Positions 1-7,819 of a DNA stretch of 15,571 nt are shown piece by piece. The notes under the pieces are model-generated. The model made no database searches. It was not told the origin of the DNA and saw only the letters and a list, made by a program, of their open reading frames with translations. The position numbers were made by a program, and so were the translations under genes. Source of the DNA: DASRZM01 sp035686365 (GTDB lineage Bacteria > Pseudomonadota > Gammaproteobacteria > Xanthomonadales > Xanthomonadaceae); assembly GCA_035686365.1 (NCBI GenBank), contig DASRZM010000061.1, forward strand, positions 1-15,571, read 5' to 3'. Within the stretch, counting starts at the first letter, position 1. Each line of letters begins with the position of its first letter.

Positions 1-1
1 G

Positions 2-781
2 GCTCCAATGCCGAACCCGGCCTCGACTGCCGATCGCATCGGCGTTCTGGCCACCTATCCTGTCTGTGGCCCCTCCCTGGATCATGACAGCGCACCGGTC
101 GCGGTTGAGGTGTCGCAGGCAGAGTTGCCGCACGCAGTGCAATACCACTACCGGATCGATTTCCAACTGGTGCCGCCGCCGGAGGGCACTGTCTGCCCGG
201 GAACGCTGCCGGCGCCGATCGGGTTTCTGATCGACGTCGGCCCCCTGCCGCCCGGAATCCATACGTTTGACACGCGTGGCCACACCCAGGGCGTCGAAAC
301 CACCCGGGCGGACTCTACCGTCGTCGTTAACCCTTGGCCCGGACTCACCGTGTCCGGCGTCTGGTATGCGCCCGAGCAGTCGGGGCGCGGCGTGTTCGTG
401 AACCGCTTCATGACATCGATCGAGTCGCTGGCACCGCCCGATATCGCGGTCATCTGGGCCACGCACGATGCGGCGGGGCGGGCCGACTGGGCAGTCGCGG
501 CGGGGAGGCTGGACGACAATCACTTCGAAGCTGCAGCGATCAGCACCGAAGGTCCCGCGCTGAGTCCGGCGCCCGCGGCGCTGGCGACCGTGACATGGGG
601 CAGGCTTTCGTTCGAATACCGCGGCTGCGGGTCCGCGCGGCTCGAATGGGATGCACTCGACCCTGGCGTGGCCGACGGCAGCGTCAACCTGGTCCAGCTA
701 GTGCGCCCGGACGGTACGGGCGAGTGCGAGATCGGGCGCCATACCAGACTTCAGCCGGCCATATGGCCGGATCGCCGTTGA
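2..781 (+). CDS. Probable secreted protein of unknown function, 5'-truncated by the window edge
   Basis: The reading frame is open to the left edge, so this is most likely the C-terminal part of a longer protein; the ATG at 8 has no visible ribosome-binding site and need not be the start. About 257 residues are visible. The first half is a proline-rich beta-type region with scattered cysteines, as in exported proteins. From about base 350 there is a module opening with SGVWYAPEQSGRG, followed by an IAVIW...GRADW strand pair and ending near a GECEIG stretch. I associate the GxWYxPxxSGxG pattern, from memory, with extracellular proteins of xanthomonads and other proteobacteria whose function is not established. 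It is not obviously in an operon with the genes to the right, as a 399-bp gap follows. No catalytic motif is seen. The frame is solid, the product call is weak. Confidence 0.6.
   Translation, partial: APMPNPASTADRIGVLATYPVCGPSLDHDSAPVAVEVSQAELPHAVQYHYRIDFQLVPPPEGTVCPGTLPAPIGFLIDVGPLPPGIHTFDTRGHTQGVETTRADSTVVVNPWPGLTVSGVWYAPEQSGRGVFVNRFMTSIESLAPPDIAVIWATHDAAGRADWAVAAGRLDDNHFEAAAISTEGPALSPAPAALATVTWGRLSFEYRGCGSARLEWDALDPGVADGSVNLVQLVRPDGTGECEIGRHTRLQPAIWPDRR
755..770. repeat. Perfect 16-bp palindrome at the end of the first CDS
   Basis: CCGGCCATATGGCCGG is a perfect palindrome with 8-bp arms and no spacer, 9 bp before the stop codon of the truncated CDS. No T-run follows, so it is not a classical terminator. 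With no loop it would form a poor RNA hairpin and could simply be chance in GC-rich DNA. Confidence 0.6.
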
Positions 782-910
782 TCGGCCAAGAGCAGACACT
801 CGAACGCCGCAACGTACTGCAGACTGGTTTGCGACTGATCTGACGAGTTGGCTTGGTCATCCTCACGAGTGTCGATGCGCGATACCCCAACTGGATCCGC
901 CTCGACGCGA

Positions 911-1020
911 GTGCCGCTGTCCGGGATCGCTTGCGGGGACGTACGCGCCATGGATGGCGCGTAAGAGCCTACAGGGACGTACTCGCGGCGATCCCCGCAA
1001 GCGATCCCGGACAGCGGCAC
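911..1020. repeat. REP/MITE-like element: 29-bp perfect inverted repeat with a nested hairpin
   Basis: Positions 911-939 and 992-1020 are exact reverse complements over 29 bp, separated by 52 bp. Inside the spacer a second perfect hairpin occurs: TACGCGCCA (942-950), loop TGGA, TGGCGCGTA (955-963). GGGACGTAC occurs twice in direct orientation, at 936-944 and 974-982. This architecture of long terminal arms around a nested stem resembles dispersed extragenic palindromic elements or a small non-autonomous transposable element. I recall similar sequences between genes in xanthomonad genomes, but cannot verify copy number here. No transposase gene is present in the window. As RNA it would fold strongly and could stop or insulate transcription between the flanking genes. 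Confidence 0.75.
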
Positions 1021-1091
1021 GCCCTACAGCGCGAATCGGGGCGCCGCCTCCGACGCCGCACCGCCGGGCGGTCCCGTCTTGCCGAGAACGT

Positions 1092-1121
1092 TTGCGGCAG
1101 TGCAGCATGGGCGCGCATAAT
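1092..1121 (+). promoter_or_regulatory. Probable sigma70-type promoter of the thiolase gene
   Basis: TTGCGG (1092-1097) and CATAAT (1116-1121) are separated by 18 bp. The -10 matches the consensus at five of six positions; the -35 matches only in its TTG. Just downstream, around the expected start point, lies an imperfect palindrome, GCGATCG (1125-1131) and CGGTCGC (1134-1140), which could be an operator. The gene start follows at 1181. Confidence 0.4.
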
Positions 1122-1180
1122 CGGGCGATCGGACGGTCGCGATCGCGGCCCGGCAACGCATCGCATCGCAGGAGAGATCC

Positions 1181-2356
<1,176 letters not shown>

Positions 2357-2358
2357 CC

Positions 2359-2398
2359 GGCCGGCGATTTGACATTTGTGCACGACGCCGGCCAGCAT
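2359..2398 (+). promoter_or_regulatory. Promoter of the small lipoprotein gene, with the -35 inside a hairpin loop
   Basis: TTGACA (2369-2374) is a perfect -35 hexamer. Eighteen bases on lies CAGCAT (2393-2398), a weak -10 with three of six matches. The -35 sits in the 19-nt loop of an 8-bp perfect inverted repeat, GGCCGGCG (2359-2366) and CGCCGGCC (2386-2393), directly after the thiolase stop. The repeat has no T-run, so terminator function is doubtful. Confidence 0.4.
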
Positions 2399-2456
2399 GT
2401 TCGGCGCTGTCTGCGCGATTCCGCACCGAAGTTCGTCCACCCCGGGGAGAGGGAAC

Positions 2457-2777
2457 ATGAAGATCGATGTGAGCAAGACCGTACTGGCCCTGGCCATCGC
2501 CGTTTCGATGACCGCCTGTTCGCCGCGCGAGGAAGAGTCGGCCGAGCAGAAGGTCGAGGAGGCCGCCGCCGCCGCCGACCAGGCCGCCAAGAAGGCCGCA
2601 GCCGCCGCCGAGCAGGCCGCCCAGGAGGCCGCAGCCAAGGCAGAAGCGGCCGCTGCCGCGACCGAGGCCGCCGTCGAGGAAGCCGCAGCCGAAACCGAGG
2701 AGGCCCTGGAGGCCGCCGAGGAAGCGGTCGAGGACGCGGCCGAAGAGCTCGAGGAAGAAGTCGAGGGGGACGGCTGA
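2457..2777 (+). CDS. Small Ala/Glu-rich helical lipoprotein
   Basis: A 106-residue protein with a lipoprotein signal: MKIDVSK, a hydrophobic stretch (residues 8-18), then SMTAC with lipidation at Cys21. Residue +2 is Ser, which by the E. coli rule would favour the outer membrane. The remaining 85 residues are almost entirely Ala, Glu, Gln and Lys, with about 28 acidic and 5 basic residues; the lysines are all in the first half, so the tail is strongly acidic. It should form one long helix or coiled coil, in the manner of Lpp-like proteins, although no Lpp homology is claimed. I chose the ATG at 2457 over the in-frame ATG at 2376 because GGGGAGAGGG precedes it and the signal peptide starts there. 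It seems monocistronic, with its own promoter and terminator. Function unknown. Confidence 0.85.
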   Translation: MKIDVSKTVLALAIAVSMTACSPREEESAEQKVEEAAAAADQAAKKAAAAAEQAAQEAAAKAEAAAAATEAAVEEAAAETEEALEAAEEAVEDAAEELEEEVEGDG

Positions 2778-2801
2778 TCCGGCTGCCGCCCGAGTTGCCC
2801 G

Positions 2802-2833
2802 GAAGGCGCGCCCCAGGGCGCGCCTTCTGCTTT
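2802..2833 (+). terminator. Intrinsic terminator after the lipoprotein gene
   Basis: A perfect 11-bp stem, GAAGGCGCGCC (2802-2812) with GGCGCGCCTTC (2817-2827), closes a CCAG loop and is followed by a short T-rich stretch (TGCTTT). It lies 24 bp after the lipoprotein stop and before liuB, so it separates the lipoprotein transcript from the liu genes. Confidence 0.8.
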
Positions 2834-2893
2834 GCGGTGGCCGCCGCATCCGCGCTGTGCTTACATTGCGCGACCCCGTGACCGCGATGCCCG

Positions 2894-4501
2894 ATGCCCG
2901 TACTGCGTAGCCACCTGGATGCCGCCTCGGCAGAGTTCCGCGAGAACCAGGCGCACCACCGCACCCTGGTCGAGGACCTGCACGCACAGCTGGCGAGCGT
3001 CGCACTGGGGGGCGGCGAGCGCGCCCGCGAGAAGCACCTGGCGCGCGGCAAGCTGCTGCCGCGTGATCGTGTCACCGCCCTGCTCGACCCGGGTTCGCCG
3101 CTGCTCGAGCTCTCGCCCATGGCCGCGCACGGCATGTACGAGGGACAGGCGCCGGGCGCCGGCCTGATCACCGGCATCGGCCGCGTGCAGGGCCAGGAGG
3201 TCGTGGTGGTCGCCAACGACGCCACGGTCAAGGGCGGCACCTACTTCCCGGTCACGGTCAGGAAGCACCTGCGGGCGCAGGAGATCGCGCTGGAGAACCG
3301 GCTGCCGTGCGTCTACCTGGTCGACTCCGGCGGCGCCTTCCTGCCGCTGCAGGACGAGGTGTTCCCGGACCGGGACCATTTCGGCCGCATCTTCTACAAC
3401 CAGGCGCGGCTGTCGGCGCTGAACATCCCGCAGATCGCCGTGGTCATGGGATCGTGCACGGCGGGCGGCGCCTACGTGCCGGCCATGTGCGACGAGAGCA
3501 TCATCGTGCGCGAACAGGGCACGATCTTCCTGGGCGGCCCGCCGCTGGTGAAGGCCGCCACCGGCGAGGTCGTCGACGCCGAGGCGCTGGGCGGCGCCGA
3601 TGTGCACACCAGCGTGTCGGGCGTGGTCGACCACTATGCCGAGAACGACGGCCACGCGCTGGCGATCGCACGCGAGATCCTCGGCCACCTGAACCGGCGC
3701 AAGCCCATGCCGCTGGCGCTCGCCGAGCCGGCCGAGCCGCTGTACCCGGCCGAGCAGCTCTACGGCATCGTGCCCACCGACACCCGCCGCCCGTTCGAGA
3801 TCCGCGAGGTGATCTCGCGGCTGGTGGACGGTTCGGCATTCCACGAGTTCAAGGCGCGCTACGGCAAGACCCTGGTCTGCGGCTTCGCGCACCTGTACGG
3901 GTACCCGGTCGGCATCGTGGCCAGCAATGGAATCCTGTTCTCCGAAAGTGCGCTCAAGGGCACCCACTTCATCGAGCTGTGCAACCAGCGCAACATCCCG
4001 CTGGTGTTCCTGCAGAACATCACCGGCTTCATGGTGGGACGCAAGTACGAGAACGCAGGCATCGCCAAGGACGGGGCCAAGATGGTCACGGCGGTGGCCT
4101 GCTCGCACGTGCCGAAATTCACTGTGATCATCGGCGGCAGCTTCGGCGCCGGCAACTACGCCATGTGCGGCCGCGCCTATGGCGGGCGATTCGTGTGGAT
4201 GTGGCCCAACGCGCGCATCAGCGTGATGGGCGGCGAGCAGGCCGCCAGCGTGCTGGCCACGGTCCGCCGCGACAGCCTGGAAGCGGCGGGCAAGGCCTGG
4301 ACCGCGCAGGAGGAGGACGCCTTCAAGGCCCCGATCCGCGCGCAGTACGAGCAACAGGGCCACCCCTACTACGCCACCGCTCGGCTCTGGGACGATGGCA
4401 TCATCGATCCTGCCGACACGCGTCGGGTGCTGGGCCTGGCGCTCTCGGCCAGCCTCAATGCGCCGATCGAGCCCGGGCGCTACGGCGTGTTCAGGATGTG
4501 A
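2894..4501 (+). CDS. liuB: Methylcrotonyl-CoA carboxylase, beta (carboxyltransferase) subunit
   Basis: A 535-residue carboxyltransferase, the usual length for MCC beta. It moves the carboxyl group from biotin on LiuD to 3-methylcrotonyl-CoA, the committed step of leucine and isovalerate breakdown. The crotonase-type oxyanion-hole segments are present: SGGAF around 145-149 followed by LPLQDEVFPDRDHFGRIFYN, and GGSFGAGNYAMCGRAYGG from residue 414, then a WMWPNARISVMGGEQA segment. The long LQDEVFPDRDHFGRIF stretch marks MCC rather than propionyl- or acetyl-CoA carboxylase. The ATG at 2894 is the likely start; the ATG at 2887 runs into a stop after seven codons. No strong ribosome-binding site is visible. 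A TACATT at 2862-2867 could be a -10, but no -35 is found at the right distance. The gene follows the terminator of the lipoprotein gene and begins the liu cluster. Confidence 0.96.
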   Translation: MPVLRSHLDAASAEFRENQAHHRTLVEDLHAQLASVALGGGERAREKHLARGKLLPRDRVTALLDPGSPLLELSPMAAHGMYEGQAPGAGLITGIGRVQGQEVVVVANDATVKGGTYFPVTVRKHLRAQEIALENRLPCVYLVDSGGAFLPLQDEVFPDRDHFGRIFYNQARLSALNIPQIAVVMGSCTAGGAYVPAMCDESIIVREQGTIFLGGPPLVKAATGEVVDAEALGGADVHTSVSGVVDHYAENDGHALAIAREILGHLNRRKPMPLALAEPAEPLYPAEQLYGIVPTDTRRPFEIREVISRLVDGSAFHEFKARYGKTLVCGFAHLYGYPVGIVASNGILFSESALKGTHFIELCNQRNIPLVFLQNITGFMVGRKYENAGIAKDGAKMVTAVACSHVPKFTVIIGGSFGAGNYAMCGRAYGGRFVWMWPNARISVMGGEQAASVLATVRRDSLEAAGKAWTAQEEDAFKAPIRAQYEQQGHPYYATARLWDDGIIDPADTRRVLGLALSASLNAPIEPGRYGVFRM

Positions 4502-4562
4502 CCGGGCGGCGGTACCGTTTCAACGGGCAGGCAACACGAATCGTGGGGGAGTTCCGGGGGCC

Positions 4563-4832
4563 ATGGATCCACTGCTGTCCACTGCCATCATCGTCCTGCT
4601 GCTGGTCACCAACGCGGTGACGCTGATCCTGCTGCTGCGCGGCCGCGGGCTCAGTACGCTGCCCACGCGCGAGCAGTACCGCGAACTGCACCCGCAGTCG
4701 ATCGACCACCTGGGCCGCCTGCGCTGCCACCAGTGCAGTTCGACCACGATCCACGTCGACTGGAAGGCCTTCGACATGGGCCTGAACATCCACAGCTGCA
4801 ACCACTGCGGCATCCGCCTGTACAGGACCTGA
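4563..4832 (+). CDS. Small membrane-anchored zinc-ribbon protein of unknown function
   Basis: An 89-residue protein with one hydrophobic segment at residues 3-25 followed by RGRG, which by the positive-inside rule puts the C-terminus in the cytoplasm. The C-terminal half carries CHQC (55-58) and CNHC (79-82), a four-cysteine zinc-ribbon arrangement with histidines nearby. The start at 4563 follows a G-rich stretch (GGGGG at 4556-4560), and a longer frame upstream lies inside liuB and is rejected. It sits 61 bp after liuB, and its stop is one base from the liuC start, so it is very likely co-transcribed. I do not recognise a characterised family. It could be a small metal- or partner-binding adaptor at the inner membrane; a role in leucine breakdown is suggested only by position. 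Confidence 0.85.
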   Translation: MDPLLSTAIIVLLLVTNAVTLILLLRGRGLSTLPTREQYRELHPQSIDHLGRLRCHQCSSTTIHVDWKAFDMGLNIHSCNHCGIRLYRT

Positions 4833-4833
4833 G

Positions 4834-5628
4834 ATGCCTGGCGCCCCGACCCTCGCCGTGCAGGTGTGCGATGCCGTCGCCACGCTGACCCTGAGCCGCC
4901 CGGAGGTTCACAACGCCTTCGACGCCGGCCTGGTGGCGGAGCTGACCGATGCGCTGCAGCAGGTCGGTCAGCGAAAGGACGTGCGTGCCGTGGTGCTGAC
5001 CGGCGCCGGTTCGTCCTTCTCGGCCGGCGCCGACCTGAACTGGATGAAGTCGATGGCCGCCGCCGGGGAAGCCGAAAACCGCGAGGATGCAGCCCGGCTG
5101 GCGCTTCTGATGCGCGTGCTCGACACGCTGGACAAGCCCACCATCGCGCGCGTCAACGGCGCCGCATACGGCGGCGGGGTCGGCCTGGTTGCCTGCTGCG
5201 ACGTGGCCATCGCCAGCCGCAGCGCCCGCTTCGGCCTCACCGAAGTGTGCCTCGGCCTGGTGCCGGCGGTGATCTCTCCCTATGTGGTCGCGGCCGTGGG
5301 CGTGCGCCACGCGCGACGGCTGTTCCTGACGGCCGGGATGTTCGATGCCGACGAGGCCGAGCGCATCGGCCTGGTGCATCGTGCCGTGGAGCCGGAAGTG
5401 CTCGATGAGGCCGTCCGCTCCGAAGTGGACCGGATCCTCGATGCCGGCCCGGTGGCCGTCCGGGAAGCCAAGGCACTGCTGCACCGGCTCGCCGGACCCG
5501 ATGCCGCGCGCCGCGACGCGCTCGACCGGGACAACGCGGAGCTGATCGCGCGCCTGCGCGTGTCCGAGGAGGGCCAGCAGGGCCTGGCCGCGTTCTTCGA
5601 CACGAAGCGCCCGCCCTGGGTACGATGA
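4834..5628 (+). CDS. liuC: 3-methylglutaconyl-CoA hydratase (enoyl-CoA hydratase/crotonase family)
   Basis: A 264-residue crotonase-fold enzyme of normal length, expected to hydrate 3-methylglutaconyl-CoA to HMG-CoA. The first oxyanion-hole segment is SAGADLNWMK, and the second is AAYGGGVG (110-117) followed by LVACCDVAIAS. A glutamate at 137 in LTEVCLGLVPAVISPYVV lies at the catalytic position; this VPAVISPYV stretch is typical of AUH/LiuC-type hydratases rather than general fatty-acid enoyl-CoA hydratases. The C-terminal EGQQGLAAFFDTKRPPW ending is also usual for LiuC. The start is one base after the stop of the zinc-ribbon gene, with AGGA at 4824-4827 within that gene as ribosome-binding site, so translation is probably coupled. 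Position between liuB and liuD supports the assignment. Confidence 0.93.
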   Translation: MPGAPTLAVQVCDAVATLTLSRPEVHNAFDAGLVAELTDALQQVGQRKDVRAVVLTGAGSSFSAGADLNWMKSMAAAGEAENREDAARLALLMRVLDTLDKPTIARVNGAAYGGGVGLVACCDVAIASRSARFGLTEVCLGLVPAVISPYVVAAVGVRHARRLFLTAGMFDADEAERIGLVHRAVEPEVLDEAVRSEVDRILDAGPVAVREAKALLHRLAGPDAARRDALDRDNAELIARLRVSEEGQQGLAAFFDTKRPPWVR

Positions 5629-5720
5629 GCGGCCGCGCGACCGGGTCACACGCGGTGTCGCCGCGCCGTCCTGCCCGCCGTGCGCGCGGATCGGGCACGC
5701 AGATGGCCGGATCCGATCGC

Positions 5721-5756
5721 CTCCGGCACCGTCGGCTCCGGACCTGTGCCGGAGCC
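5721..5756 (+). promoter_or_regulatory. Two overlapping, mutually exclusive stem-loops between liuC and liuD
   Basis: CTCCGGCAC (5721-5729) can pair with GTGCCGGAG (5746-5754), while GGCTCCGG (5734-5741) can pair with CCGGAGCC (5749-5756). The right-hand arms overlap, so only one stem can form at a time. No T-run follows. It could be an attenuator, a processing site or simple GC-rich coincidence. Confidence 0.4.
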
Positions 5757-5760
5757 AACG

Positions 5761-5804
5761 AGTCCGGGTGAGTCCGGGTGAGTCCATGATGGACTTGTCC
5801 GGAC
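5761..5804 (+). promoter_or_regulatory. Operator-like array of GTCC/GGAC half-sites upstream of liuD
   Basis: AGTCCGGGTG is repeated in tandem at 5761-5770 and 5771-5780, and AGTCC recurs at 5781, giving half-sites exactly 10 bp (about one helical turn) apart. The third half-site is the left arm of a perfect 7-1-7 palindrome, AGTCCATGATGGACT (5781-5795), and a further perfect palindrome GTCCGGAC follows at 5797-5804. The array covers the -35 region of the promoter before liuD, a good position for a repressor or activator. No regulator gene is in the window. Confidence 0.55.
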
Positions 5805-5823
5805 CTTCCCCTAGAATCCGCGG
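5789..5823 (+). promoter_or_regulatory. Probable leaderless promoter of liuD
   Basis: TAGAAT (5812-5817) matches the -10 consensus at five of six positions and is followed by six bases and then the liuD ATG at 5824, so transcription would begin at or next to the start codon. There is no ribosome-binding site before the ATG, which agrees with a leaderless message. The -35 region (about 5789-5794, ATGGAC, 17-bp spacer) is poor and lies within the palindrome, suggesting activator dependence. Confidence 0.5.
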
Positions 5824-7818
5824 ATGTTCTCCAAAGTACTCATCGCCAATCGCGGCGAGATCGCCTGCCGCGTCATGCGGACCTGCCGCCGGCTCGGCAT
5901 CGCCACGGTGGCGGTCCACTCCAGCGCCGATGATGCGGCCTTGCACGTGCGCGAGGCCGACCAGGCCCGAGCCATCGGCGGGGCGGCGCCGTCGGACTCC
6001 TACCTGTGCGGCGAGCGCATCGTCGAGGCCGCGCGCGCGACCGGCGCCGAGGCCATCCACCCCGGCTACGGCTTCCTGTCCGAAAACGCCGACTTCGCCG
6101 AGGCGGTCGTGCAGGCGGGCCTGGTGTTCATCGGCCCGGACCCGGCCTCGATGCGCAAGATGGGATCCAAGGCCGGCGCCAAGACGCTGATGGATGGACG
6201 CGGCGTGCCGGTGGTCCCCGGCTATACCGGCCAGGACCAGGATCCCGCGCTGCTGGCGCAGGAGGCTGCGCGCATCGGTTTCCCGCTGATGATCAAGGCC
6301 GCCCACGGTGGCGGCGGCAAGGGCATGCGCATCGTGCGCGATGCGGACGGCTTCGCCGAGGCACTGGCCTCGTGCCAGCGCGAAGCGCGCGGCGCGTTCG
6401 GGCGCGACCGGGTGCTGCTGGAACGGTACGTGGAGCGGCCGCGCCACATCGAGTTCCAGATCTTCGGAGACCGGCACGGCAACCTGATCCACCTGAACGA
6501 ACGCGAGTGTTCGGCGCAGCGGCGCTACCAGAAGGTCATGGAGGAATCGCCCTCGCCTTTCCTGGATCCGGATCTGCGGCAGGCCATGGGCCAAGCCGCA
6601 GTCGCTGCCGGGCGGGCCATCGACTACGTCAACGCCGGCACGGTGGAGTTCATCGTCGCGCCCTCCGGCGAGTTCTGGTTCATGGAAATCAACACGCGGC
6701 TGCAGGTGGAGCACACCGTCACCGAGATGACGACCGGATTGGACCTGGTCGAATGGCAGCTGCGGGTAGCCGCAGGCGAGGCACTGCCGCTGGCGCAGGA
6801 ACAGGTGCGCAGCGACGGCCACGCGATCCAGGTGCGCGTATACGCCGAGGATCCGGATCAGGGTTTCCTTCCCGGCTCCGGGCGGCTGCGGCGACTGCGG
6901 CTTCCGGACACCGGTCGCGGCGTACGCGTGGATGCCGGCGTGGAGGAAGGCGACGAGGTCACGGTGCACTACGATCCGATGATCGCCAAGCTCATCGTGC
7001 ACGCCGGCGATCGCAACGGCGCGCTCGCCCGCGCGGCCGATGCGCTGCGCGCGTTCGATGTCGTGGGCCCGAAATCCAACCTGGCGTTCCTGGAGCGGCT
7101 GCTCGCCCATCCGGTGGTCGTGGCCGGCGAGATCCACACCGCCTACCTGGACGAGCACCTGGACGAATTCCTGGAAGCCGGCGAGTCGCCGCCTGCACTG
7201 GCGGTGGCTGCGGCCGCGGCGATGCTGCTGGAAGCCGAACGCGAAACCGCGCTGGCGCGCTCGGCCCCGGGCCCGGACCCGCATTCGCCCTGGTCGATCG
7301 CCGATGGCTGGAGGCTCGCCCATGCCAGCAGGCAGACGCTGGCGATGGGCTGGCGCGAGGCACGGATCGAGTTCGATGTGCTCGGACACCCGGACCACTT
7401 CACACTGGATCACGCAGGCGCGACCATGGCCATTCGCGTCAAGGCCAGGCGGGCCGATGCCGTGGTGCTGGACGTGGACGGGGTCACGCACCGGATCCCG
7501 GCGCGCCCCAGCGGCGAGGACCTGCTGGTGCACTGGCAGGGCCGCCACCGGTTCCACCCGGTCAGTGCATTCCTGGCCGAAGCCGCGGCCGATGAAGGCA
7601 CCGACCTGGTCCGCGCGCCGATGCCCGGACGCGTGGTCGCGCTGCACGTCGCCCAGGGCGAGGCAGTCGATGCGGGCGCGCCGCTGCTGGTGATGGAGGC
7701 GATGAAGATGGAGCTGACGCTGCGGGCACCGCAGGCGGGCACCGTCGCCGAGGTCCGCAATGCGGCCGGAGACTTCGTCGAAGCCGACACGGTGCTGGTC
7801 CGAATGGAGGGTTCATAG
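5824..7818 (+). CDS. liuD: Methylcrotonyl-CoA carboxylase, alpha (biotin carboxylase/biotin carrier) subunit
   Basis: A 664-residue protein with the standard MCC-alpha layout. The biotin carboxylase N-domain (about 1-110, starting FSKVLIANRGEIACR) is followed by an ATP-grasp domain with the glycine-rich loop HGGGGKG (161-167), ECSAQRRYQK and the active-site segment EINTRLQVEH (288-297; Arg292 is the expected catalytic arginine). The C-terminal BC domain runs to about 445, then a linker domain contacting LiuB, and the biotinyl domain with EAMKM, Lys628 being the biotin acceptor. It carboxylates its own biotin using ATP and bicarbonate for transfer by LiuB. The 195-bp gap upstream with its own promoter separates it from liuB and liuC, which is odd since both subunits are needed in equal amounts. 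The next gene starts one base after its stop. Confidence 0.96.
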   Translation: MFSKVLIANRGEIACRVMRTCRRLGIATVAVHSSADDAALHVREADQARAIGGAAPSDSYLCGERIVEAARATGAEAIHPGYGFLSENADFAEAVVQAGLVFIGPDPASMRKMGSKAGAKTLMDGRGVPVVPGYTGQDQDPALLAQEAARIGFPLMIKAAHGGGGKGMRIVRDADGFAEALASCQREARGAFGRDRVLLERYVERPRHIEFQIFGDRHGNLIHLNERECSAQRRYQKVMEESPSPFLDPDLRQAMGQAAVAAGRAIDYVNAGTVEFIVAPSGEFWFMEINTRLQVEHTVTEMTTGLDLVEWQLRVAAGEALPLAQEQVRSDGHAIQVRVYAEDPDQGFLPGSGRLRRLRLPDTGRGVRVDAGVEEGDEVTVHYDPMIAKLIVHAGDRNGALARAADALRAFDVVGPKSNLAFLERLLAHPVVVAGEIHTAYLDEHLDEFLEAGESPPALAVAAAAAMLLEAERETALARSAPGPDPHSPWSIADGWRLAHASRQTLAMGWREARIEFDVLGHPDHFTLDHAGATMAIRVKARRADAVVLDVDGVTHRIPARPSGEDLLVHWQGRHRFHPVSAFLAEAAADEGTDLVRAPMPGRVVALHVAQGEAVDAGAPLLVMEAMKMELTLRAPQAGTVAEVRNAAGDFVEADTVLVRMEGS

Positions 7819-7819
7819 C

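Larger units (their letters stand above)
782..1180. other. 399-bp intergenic region
   Basis: No convincing gene lies here. The first part (782-910) looks less GC-rich than the surroundings and holds nothing I recognise. The middle (911-1020) is a structured inverted repeat annotated separately. The last part (1021-1180) carries a promoter-like element and the ribosome-binding site of the thiolase gene. Open frames crossing this stretch on both strands run through the palindromic repeat and lack start signals, so I regard them as shadows. Confidence 0.7.

Noticed and set aside
911..1020. CRISPR or tRNA interpretation of the repeat region
   Set aside because: There are only two arms, in inverted orientation, with no spaced direct repeats, and no cloverleaf or anticodon arm can be drawn.
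2862..2867. TACATT as a promoter -10 for liuB
   Set aside because: No acceptable -35 lies 16-19 bp upstream and the match is only four of six, so it is not annotated separately.
4651..7647. A 998-codon open frame on the - strand
   Set aside because: It is antisense to the zinc-ribbon gene, liuC, the gap and most of liuD, all supported by family motifs. Long antisense frames are expected in GC-rich coding DNA, and its translation shows no domain.
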